Positions 5,972 to 10,775 of a stretch of 10,775 nucleotides of DNA are shown in pieces (the first letter of the stretch is position 1; each line of letters starts with the position of its first letter). This DNA comes from Paracoccaceae bacterium (GTDB lineage: Bacteria > Pseudomonadota > Alphaproteobacteria > Rhodobacterales > Rhodobacteraceae). The translations under genes were made by a program, and so were the position numbers. The stretch spans positions 1-10,775 of the forward strand of contig JALQTL010000317.1 in assembly GCA_023260935.1 (NCBI GenBank), written 5' to 3'. Under the pieces are notes generated by a model. That model had not been told where the DNA came from. It ran no database searches and was given only the letters and a program-made list of their open reading frames with translations.

Positions 5972-6418
5972 ATGATGTTGGACAATATGCCCCGCGGCAC
6001 GATCTGCATCGAAGACCTTGAGATCGGCATGACGCGCCATCTGACCAAGATGGTCACCGACCGGGATATCGAGCTTTTTGCCGAAGTCTCGACCGACCGC
6101 AACCCGGTGCATCTGGACGATGACTATGCCCAAGACACGATCTTTGAGGGCCGGATCGCCCATGGCATGCTGACCGCGGGCCTGATTTCGGCGGTGATCG
6201 GCGAACAACTGCCCGGCCATGGCACCGTCTATCTGGCGCAATCGCTGAAATTCATGGCCCCCGTCCGCCCCGGCGATATTGTCCGGGCCGAGGTGACGGT
6301 TCTGTCGATCGACCATGCCAAGCGCAGGGTTACCCTTGAAACCCACTGCTCGGTGGGTAAAACGGTGGTTCTGAAGGGCGAGGCCACGGTGCTGGCGCCC
6401 AGCCGCAAATTCGACTGA
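5972..6418 (+). CDS. MaoC-type (R)-specific enoyl-CoA hydratase
   Basis: About 148 residues with a single hot-dog fold of the MaoC/PhaJ type. Such enzymes add water to trans-2-enoyl-CoA to give (R)-3-hydroxyacyl-CoA, linking fatty acid oxidation to other pathways such as polyhydroxyalkanoate synthesis. The hydratase motif is FAEVSTDRNPVHLDDDYA with D42 and H47, spaced as the catalytic Asp31 and His36 of Aeromonas PhaJ. IFEGRIAHGMLTAGLIS and the C-terminal KFMAPVRPGD are also typical. Starts at 5972, 5975 or 5987 are all possible; the frame extends upstream to a GTG at 5891, but that part shows no family similarity and has no ribosome binding site. No phaC or acyl-CoA dehydrogenase is nearby, so the in vivo substrate is unknown. 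Confidence 0.88.
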   Translation: MMLDNMPRGTICIEDLEIGMTRHLTKMVTDRDIELFAEVSTDRNPVHLDDDYAQDTIFEGRIAHGMLTAGLISAVIGEQLPGHGTVYLAQSLKFMAPVRPGDIVRAEVTVLSIDHAKRRVTLETHCSVGKTVVLKGEATVLAPSRKFD

Positions 6419-6447
6419 CGGGGCGCCTGCCCCAGACCCGGGGTAGA

Positions 6448-7374
6448 ATGCAGATCAACCATTCCTGGCAAGGGCTTGACCCGTCCGCCCGCGGTGCATC
6501 CTGCGCCATGGGCAATTTTGACGGGGTGCATCTGGGCCACCGCGCCGTCATCGATCTGGCGCGTGGGCACGGCGGCCCGCTGGGCATCATCACCTTCGAG
6601 CCGCATCCGCGGGAATATTTCAACCCCGACGCCCCGCCCTTTCGCCTGATGAATGCCGAGGCGCGGGCCAACCGGCTGGCCAAGCTGGGGGTGGCGCAGC
6701 TTTACGAACTGCCCTTCGGGCCAGAGGTTTCGGCGCTGGAGCCAGAGGCCTTTGCCCGCGATGTGCTGGCCGCGGGGCTGGGCGTGCGGCATGTGGTGGT
6801 GGGCGCCGATTTCTGCTTTGGCCGGGGGCGCAAGGGCCGGGCCAGCGATCTGGTGGCCCTTGGCGCGACCCATGGCTTTGCCGTGACCGTGGCCGATCTG
6901 GTGACCAGCGGCGACAGGCCGATCTCGTCCACCGCGATCCGTGATGCCCTGACCCAAGGCCACCCGCGCGAGGCGGCCGCGATGCTGGGACACTGGCACC
7001 GGATCGAGGGCGAGGTGATCCACGGGGAAAAACGCGGGCGCGAACTGGGCTACCCCACGGCCAACATGTCGGTCGCCGGGCTGCATCTGCCGCGGCTTGG
7101 GATCTATGCGGTGCTGGTGGATGTGCTGACAGGCCCGCAGAAAGGCACCTATCACGGCGCGGCCAGTCTGGGCGTGCGGCCGATGTTTGGCCGGAACGCG
7201 CCCAATCTGGAAACCTTCCTGTTCGATTTCGACGGAAATCTTTACGGCCAGCATCTTTCCATCGGATTTGTCGAATTCCTGCGCCCGGAAATGAAATTTG
7301 ACGGGCTTTCCGCGCTGATTGCGCAGATGGACAGCGATTGCGCGCGTGCAAGGGCCATTCTGGGCGCGCTGTGA
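6448..7374 (+). CDS. ribF: Bifunctional riboflavin kinase/FAD synthetase
   Basis: A 308-residue cytoplasmic enzyme that phosphorylates riboflavin to FMN and then adenylates FMN to FAD, releasing pyrophosphate. The N-terminal nucleotidyltransferase domain (about 1-170) shows GNFDGVHLGH (22-31), FEPHP (50-54) and ISSTAIR (159-165). The C-terminal flavokinase domain (about 180-308) shows GRELGYPTAN (197-206), which binds ATP and Mg, and the likely catalytic E255 in NLETFLFDF. Length and motif order are standard. The ATG at 6448 has GGGG (6440-6443) upstream. The gene follows the MaoC gene by 29 bases and precedes the ycgN-like gene by 40, so the three are probably cotranscribed. No FMN riboswitch is visible upstream. 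Confidence 0.96.
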   Translation: MQINHSWQGLDPSARGASCAMGNFDGVHLGHRAVIDLARGHGGPLGIITFEPHPREYFNPDAPPFRLMNAEARANRLAKLGVAQLYELPFGPEVSALEPEAFARDVLAAGLGVRHVVVGADFCFGRGRKGRASDLVALGATHGFAVTVADLVTSGDRPISSTAIRDALTQGHPREAAAMLGHWHRIEGEVIHGEKRGRELGYPTANMSVAGLHLPRLGIYAVLVDVLTGPQKGTYHGAASLGVRPMFGRNAPNLETFLFDFDGNLYGQHLSIGFVEFLRPEMKFDGLSALIAQMDSDCARARAILGAL

Positions 7375-7414
7375 CCCCTTTCCTTTTCCCTGCGAAAGCG
7401 CCACGTTCCCCGGC

Positions 7415-7867
7415 ATGGAAAAGCTGCGCCCCCGGTTCTGGGAAACCGTTGCCCTGAAGAACATGACGCCTGCCGAATGGGAGGCGTTGTGTGACGGCTG
7501 CGGCAAATGCTGTCTGAACAAGCTGGAATATGAAGACACCGGCGAGGTTGATTACACCCGCGTGGCCTGCAAGCTGCTGGATTGTGAAACCTGCCGCTGC
7601 CAGCACTACGAGACGCGCCGTCAATATGTGCCCGAATGCGTGCAGCTGACCCCGAAGACGCTGCCGAAGGTGGCCTATTGGATGCCCCGGACCTGTGCCT
7701 ATCGCCTGCTCTATCAAGGCAAGCCCCTGCCCGACTGGCATCCGCTGCTGACGGGCGACCCCGAAAGCCCGCACAAGGCGGGCATGTCAGCCCGGGGATG
7801 GGCCGTGCCGGAAACATCGGTCGATGAAGACGACTGGGACGACTATGTGATCGAAGGAGGGTTGTGA
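7415..7867 (+). CDS. YcgN/UPF0260-family cysteine-cluster protein
   Basis: A 150-residue protein matching E. coli YcgN (UPF0260) as I recall it, a conserved family of unknown function. It has ten cysteines: C26, C29, C32 and C33 in LCDGCGKCC, C52, C57, C60 and C62 in ACKLLDCETCRC, then C75 and C94 (MPRTCAYRLL). The pattern suggests binding of a metal ion or iron-sulfur cluster, which is inference. LPDWHPLLTGDP (105-116) is also a family signature. I chose the ATG at 7415 because homology begins there (MEKLRPRFWE); the frame runs back to 7319, inside ribF. No strong ribosome binding site is visible, so translation may be coupled to ribF. The stop overlaps the start of the threonine aldolase gene by one base (TGATG). 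Confidence 0.9.
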   Translation: MEKLRPRFWETVALKNMTPAEWEALCDGCGKCCLNKLEYEDTGEVDYTRVACKLLDCETCRCQHYETRRQYVPECVQLTPKTLPKVAYWMPRTCAYRLLYQGKPLPDWHPLLTGDPESPHKAGMSARGWAVPETSVDEDDWDDYVIEGGL

Positions 7868-8892
7868 TGTTCCTTGCATCCGACAACACATCGGGCGCCT
7901 GCCCCGAGGTCATGGCCGCCGTGCAGCGCGCCAATGATGGCTATGCCCGGGGCTATGGTGCCGACGAGATCATGGCCCGGGTCACGCGCCATCTGCGCGA
8001 CCTGTTCGAGGCGCCGGAAGCGGTGGTGCATCTGGTGGCCACGGGCACGGCCGCCAATTCGCTGGCGCTGGCCACGCTGTCGCAGCCATGGCAGGGCATC
8101 TTCTGCCATCGCCATGCCCATATCGCCGAAGACGAATGCGGCGCGCCTGAATTCTTTTCCAACGGCGCCAAGCTGGTGCTGGTAGAGGGCGCGCATGGCA
8201 AGATGACACCTGATGCGCTGGAGGCCACCATTGCCTCCACCGGGGTGGGCGGGGTGCATGGGGTTCAGCGCGGACCGGTTTCCATCACCAATGTGACCGA
8301 GGCGGGCACGGTCTATCAGACGGACGAGATTGCCGCGCTGACCGCGCGGGCGCGCTATCATGGCCTGCCCTGCCATCTGGACGGCGCGCGCTTTGCCAAT
8401 GCGCTGGTGGCCACAGGCGCCTCGGCCGCCGAGATGACATGGAAAGCCGGGATCGACGCGGTATCCTTTGGCGGCACCAAGAACGGCTGTCTGGCGGTCG
8501 AAGCCGTGGTGATCTTCGATCCGGCGAAGGACTGGGAATTCCAGTTGCGCCGCAAGCGGGGTGGGCACCTTGTGTCGAAGAACAGGTTTCTGGCCGCCCA
8601 GATGGAAGGCTATCTGGAAGATGGTGCATGGCTGCGCCACGCGGCCCACGCAAATGCCATGGCGGCCCGGCTGGCGACGGGGCTGGCGGGCAAGGCGGGC
8701 GTGGAACAGCGCCATCCGGTGCAGGCGAACATGATGTTCCCCGAATGGCCCGAAGGCACGCATGAACGGCTGGAAGCGGCCGGCGCGGTCTATTACCGCT
8801 TTCCCGCCGCGACAGGGCGCGAGGCGGCGCGGCTTGTCACCTCGTGGAGCACGGGGCCGGAGGATATCGACAGGTTTCTGGCCGCCTTCTAG
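7867..8892 (+). CDS. ltaE: Low-specificity L-threonine aldolase
   Basis: A 341-residue pyridoxal-phosphate enzyme of the beta-eliminating lyase family that cleaves L-threonine or allo-threonine to glycine and acetaldehyde. The PLP lysine is K205 in SFGGTKNG. LDGARFANA (171-179) carries the cofactor-binding D172 and R175. HRHAHIAEDECGAPEFF (81-97) and the N-terminal FLASDNTSG are typical of the family. The ATG at 7867 is chosen because a strong site, AAGGAGG (7854-7860), lies 6 bases upstream; the GTG three bases earlier is spaced less well. It overlaps the ycgN stop by one base, so it is the last gene of the ribF-ycgN-ltaE unit. It meets the minus-strand hydrolase gene tail to tail. It may also act on other beta-hydroxy amino acids. 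Confidence 0.93.
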   Translation: MFLASDNTSGACPEVMAAVQRANDGYARGYGADEIMARVTRHLRDLFEAPEAVVHLVATGTAANSLALATLSQPWQGIFCHRHAHIAEDECGAPEFFSNGAKLVLVEGAHGKMTPDALEATIASTGVGGVHGVQRGPVSITNVTEAGTVYQTDEIAALTARARYHGLPCHLDGARFANALVATGASAAEMTWKAGIDAVSFGGTKNGCLAVEAVVIFDPAKDWEFQLRRKRGGHLVSKNRFLAAQMEGYLEDGAWLRHAAHANAMAARLATGLAGKAGVEQRHPVQANMMFPEWPEGTHERLEAAGAVYYRFPAATGREAARLVTSWSTGPEDIDRFLAAF

Positions 8893-8913
8893 GCGACGGC
8901 TGGATCAGACGGC

Positions 8914-8975
8914 GTCAGCACGCATCAAGATGCGCCTGAACGGCATCAGCATTCGTCAAGATGCGCCTGAACGGC
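8914..8975. repeat. 31-base tandem duplication at the end of the hydrolase gene
   Basis: Positions 8914-8944 and 8945-8975 are two adjacent copies of a 31-base unit, identical at 27 of 31 positions, with the last 20 bases of each copy the same. On the minus strand the copy at 8945-8975 encodes the hydrolase C-terminus and stop (AVQAHLDEC, TGA). The copy beyond it would read AVQAHLDAC and stop in a different frame. The outer copy contains the palindrome CGCATC-AA-GATGCG (8921-8934). The short gap between ltaE and the hydrolase gene (8893-8945) holds little else. Confidence 0.9.
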
Positions 8976-9779
8976 GCGGGCCACGATATCGGGGTGGGTG
9001 ATCGGAACCATGTGCCCGGCGCCGGGCACGATCAGCCGGCGGGCCTGCGGCAGGCGGCGGGCCAGTTCCTCTTGCACCGCATCGATGATTGGCGGACTTT
9101 CCGCCCCTTCCACCAGCAACACCGGCACCCCCAGCGCCTCGAGCCGCAGATACGCCAGCAGACCAGCCGAATCGTCCAGCAGCGCAGCATTCTGCGCGGC
9201 GATGAAATGGATGCGGTCGATGATGTAATTCCGCTGCCGTTCAGGCAAATCGGCCAATGCTTCGCCCGTGCCCCAGTCCGCGTGAAACAGTGCCGCTGCC
9301 GCCGCGCGATCCTTGTCACGCAGGGCTTGCGCAACCTGAAGATGCCGCGCGCGGAAGGGTTTGTAGGCCGGGTGTTCCACCGAATGGGCCGCGGCAAAGA
9401 TCACAGGCTCCACCAGCACCAGCGAGCGCACCAGATCGGGGCGTTCCAGCGCCACGCGCAGTGCCACCGTGCCGCCGAAGGAATGGCCCATCAGATCGAC
9501 CGGCGCGCCATTGCCAAGGCTTTCGGCCAGATCAATGGCGATGCGGGTGGTCAGGGTATGCAGATCCTCGCGCCCGTCCCAATCGGCCGCGCGGCCATGG
9601 CCGGGCTGATCGAACCCGGTCAGCGTGATGCCGTGCAACCGTTCGGCAAGGCCCGACCATGCCCCGGCATGGGCAAGCGAGCAGTGCAGCGCCAGCACGG
9701 GACGCGCGCCGCCCCTGTTCCAGCTGCGCGTGGGCGCGATTTCGGCCAGATCGGCCGCAGGGGTCATGTCTTCGGGCAT
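8946..9779 (-). CDS. Alpha/beta-fold hydrolase
   Basis: A 277-residue alpha/beta hydrolase with the nucleophile elbow DLMGHSFGG (S100) and the catalytic His in GAGHMVPITHP (H256). E227, in VEGAES, is at about the position of the acidic third residue. The early strand-turn segment LALHCSLAHAGAWSGL (29-44) and the FDQPGHGRA loop fit carboxylesterases, epoxide hydrolases and C-C bond hydrolases alike, so the substrate cannot be named. There is no signal peptide; it should be cytoplasmic. The ATG at 9779 lies 6 bases after the stop of the isomerase-like gene, and ATG 9767 is an alternative start. The pair almost certainly forms an operon. Its 3' end is duplicated in tandem just downstream (8914-8975). 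Confidence 0.88.
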   Translation of the reverse strand: MPEDMTPAADLAEIAPTRSWNRGGARPVLALHCSLAHAGAWSGLAERLHGITLTGFDQPGHGRAADWDGREDLHTLTTRIAIDLAESLGNGAPVDLMGHSFGGTVALRVALERPDLVRSLVLVEPVIFAAAHSVEHPAYKPFRARHLQVAQALRDKDRAAAAALFHADWGTGEALADLPERQRNYIIDRIHFIAAQNAALLDDSAGLLAYLRLEALGVPVLLVEGAESPPIIDAVQEELARRLPQARRLIVPGAGHMVPITHPDIVARAVQAHLDEC

Positions 9780-9785
9780 CAGGCG

Positions 9786-10382
9786 TTACAGCTTTCCAGA
9801 CAGGTAAAGGTCAAGGTCGTCCAGACGATCCTGCCCCCAGAACCGTTCTTCGCCGACGATATAAAACGGGGCCCCGAATACACCGCGCGAAACCGCCTCT
9901 TCAAGGTTATTCGCATAGACATCGGCGGCCATGAACATGCCCGTATCGGCAAGCTTCGGATCAAAGCCATGGGCGGCCAGCACCTCTTTCACCACCTCAT
10001 CTTCGGCTATGTTGCGCTCTTCGGCCCAGCAAGCCCGGGTGAAGGCATGGACAAGGCCGGCCAGATCACCGCCGCCGGCCTTGGCCGCCGCGATGATGGC
10101 ATAGGACGAAGGCGCAGGGTTGGTGGGCCAGAACTGCGGTTGCAGGTTCAGCGGAAGGTCGGCCTTGCGGGCCTGACGGCGCAATTCCTGAAGCCGGTAT
10201 TCCTTGCGGCTTTCATGCCGCTGGGCGGGCCGGATGCCGCCGGTGCGATCAAACAGCGCCAACACATCCAGCGGCTTGTAGCTGATGGTTGCGCCGTGGC
10301 GGGCGGCAATCTGTTCCAATCGGGTGCCGGCAAGGTAGGTATAGGGCGACACGGTGGCGAAAAAGTAGTCAACATGGGCCAT
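9786..10382 (-). CDS. 2-hydroxychromene-2-carboxylate isomerase-like (GST kappa/DsbA-fold) protein
   Basis: A 198-residue thioredoxin-fold protein of the DSBA/HCCA isomerase family (glutathione-S-transferase kappa class). The N-terminal strand-turn YFFATVSPYTYLAG places S12 where family members have the glutathione-activating Ser; the CxxC of true DsbA is absent. GVFGAP (167-172) holds the conserved cis-Pro, and FWGQDRLDDL (181-190) is the family's C-terminal signature. The founding enzyme, NahD, acts in naphthalene breakdown, but many relatives exist with no aromatic pathway and no ring-cleavage genes are present here, so NahD activity should not be assumed. The ATG at 10382 has GGGAGAG upstream. 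It is the first gene of the unit with the alpha/beta hydrolase and diverges from prs. Confidence 0.88.
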   Translation of the reverse strand: MAHVDYFFATVSPYTYLAGTRLEQIAARHGATISYKPLDVLALFDRTGGIRPAQRHESRKEYRLQELRRQARKADLPLNLQPQFWPTNPAPSSYAIIAAAKAGGGDLAGLVHAFTRACWAEERNIAEDEVVKEVLAAHGFDPKLADTGMFMAADVYANNLEEAVSRGVFGAPFYIVGEERFWGQDRLDDLDLYLSGKL

Positions 10383-10403
10383 TTGACGCGCTCTCCCATT
10401 GCT

Positions 10404-10426
10404 CCGGTTTGCAAGACCGTAACCGG
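10404..10426. promoter_or_regulatory. Inverted repeat between the isomerase-like gene and prs
   Basis: CCGGTT (10404-10409) and AACCGG (10421-10426) form an inverted repeat with an 11-base centre. An overlapping smaller hairpin, CGGT-N7-ACCG (10406-10420), is also possible. It lies between divergent genes and covers the possible -10 of the minus-strand promoter, so it could be an operator. No known regulator consensus was recognised. Confidence 0.4.
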
Positions 10427-10443
10427 GTGATAAGCGAAGTCAA
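10416..10443 (-). promoter_or_regulatory. Putative promoter of the isomerase-hydrolase unit
   Basis: On the minus strand TTGACT (10443-10438) and TACGGT (10421-10416) are 16 bases apart, 34 bases upstream of the isomerase-like start. The -35 is good and the -10 poor. I could not find an equally good promoter for prs on the plus strand. Confidence 0.3.
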
Positions 10444-10472
10444 CTTTTCGAATCCGTGGCCCGGAGACAGAC

Positions 10473-10775
10473 ATGCCCGCAATCACCGAACCCAAGCTCA
10501 TTTCCGGCAATGCCAACATGGCACTTGCCAAGTCCATCGCCCGGCGCATGTCGGTCCATCGCGGGATGTCAGTCAATCTGGTCGACGCCCGGATCGAACG
10601 GTTCAATGACCAGGAGATTTTCGTCGAGGTGTTCGAGAATGTGCGCGGCGAGGACATGTATGTGATCCAGCCCACGTCGAACCCGGCCAATGACAACCTG
10701 ATGGAACTGCTGATCATGGTCGATGCGCTGCGCAGGTCCAGCGCGGCGCGGATCACTGCCGTGATCCCCTATTTC
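10473..10775 (+). CDS. prs: Ribose-phosphate pyrophosphokinase, N-terminal fragment
   Basis: The first 101 codons of PRPP synthetase, which makes 5-phosphoribosyl-1-pyrophosphate from ribose-5-phosphate and ATP for nucleotide, His and Trp synthesis. The visible part shows LISGNAN (9-15), RFNDQEIFVEVFENVRGEDMYVIQPTSNPANDNLMELLIMVDALRR (43-88) and RITAVIPYF (93-101). These match the family signatures 'RF.D.E....I.E.VRG.D...' and 'RITAVIPYFGYARQDR', the latter cut by the right edge. The ATG at 10473 has GGAGA about 5 bases upstream. The gene diverges from the isomerase-like gene. It is a core housekeeping gene and the identification is secure. Confidence 0.96.
   Translation, partial: MPAITEPKLISGNANMALAKSIARRMSVHRGMSVNLVDARIERFNDQEIFVEVFENVRGEDMYVIQPTSNPANDNLMELLIMVDALRRSSAARITAVIPYF

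Noticed and set aside
6419..6447. Possible FMN riboswitch before ribF.
   Set aside because: Only 29 bases separate the genes, far too short for an RFN element, and no RFN-like conserved segments are visible in the preceding sequence.
6229..7539. Minus-strand open frame of 436 codons opposite ribF.
   Set aside because: ribF on the plus strand has every expected motif; the antisense frame has none and results from third-position GC bias.
7843..8763. Minus-strand open frame of 306 codons opposite the threonine aldolase gene.
   Set aside because: The plus-strand gene has the PLP lysine and family signatures and a strong ribosome binding site; the antisense frame has no recognisable feature.
8961..10430. 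Long plus-strand open frame (489 codons) opposite the hydrolase and isomerase-like genes.
   Set aside because: Antisense to two genes with intact motifs; no domain recognised and Gly/Gln/Arg-rich shadow composition.
10381..10470. tRNA-like fragments before prs: a GCA-type anticodon loop look-alike (CGGT-TTGCAAG-ACCG) and a TTCGAATCC T-loop look-alike.
   Set aside because: No acceptor stem, no D-arm in the right order and no pairing for the supposed T-stem; a tRNA or tRNA remnant is not supported.

Overview
The window reads as ordinary chromosomal sequence from a GC-rich alphaproteobacterium, most likely a member of the Rhodobacteraceae (Rhodobacter/Paracoccus-like). The base for this is protein similarity recalled by eye, the strong G/C bias at third codon positions, and a gene order (Mn-pyrophosphatase, TIGR01459 HAD protein, MaoC hydratase, RibF, YcgN, threonine aldolase) that I associate with that family. 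No database search was run. I see no mobile element, CRISPR array, rRNA or convincing tRNA, and no gene-free stretch longer than about 180 bases.

Layout. (1) Positions 1-1272 hold a peroxide-response pair: the first 53 codons of a catalase-peroxidase (katG, minus strand, running off the left edge) diverge from a LysR-type regulator with both OxyR redox cysteines (C200 and C209). The 162-base gap between them carries promoter-like elements and two short palindromes. (2) Positions 1244-3681, minus strand, hold a compact energy-transduction operon, exbB-exbD1-exbD2-tonB, with overlapping or nearly touching genes. The second ExbD has Asn where the proton-carrying Asp is expected. The end of tonB overlaps the end of oxyR by 29 bases. 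(3) Positions 3813-8892, plus strand, run ppaC, a HAD-IIA protein, a MaoC hydratase, ribF, a ycgN-like gene and a threonine aldolase. ppaC has a good sigma-70-type promoter and is followed by a GC-rich hairpin. ribF, ycgN and the aldolase gene are tightly spaced and probably cotranscribed. (4) Positions 8946-10382, minus strand, hold a two-gene unit of a glutathione-S-transferase kappa/2-hydroxychromene-2-carboxylate isomerase-like protein and an alpha/beta hydrolase. The hydrolase ends in a 31-base tandem duplication of its own 3' tail. (5) From 10473 to the right edge lies the start of prs (ribose-phosphate pyrophosphokinase), divergent from unit 4.

How the genes work together. KatG and OxyR form a peroxide defence module. 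ExbB, ExbD and TonB would power outer-membrane uptake of iron, haem or cobalamin, although no receptor gene is in view. The central block is mostly housekeeping: RibF makes FMN and FAD and releases pyrophosphate, which PpaC can hydrolyse, but their adjacency does not prove a functional link.

I did not find a clearly new system. The points most worth a second look are the Asp-to-Asn ExbD paralogue beside a normal ExbD, a run of ten G in tonB, the duplicated hydrolase tail, and the altered catalytic motif of the HAD protein.
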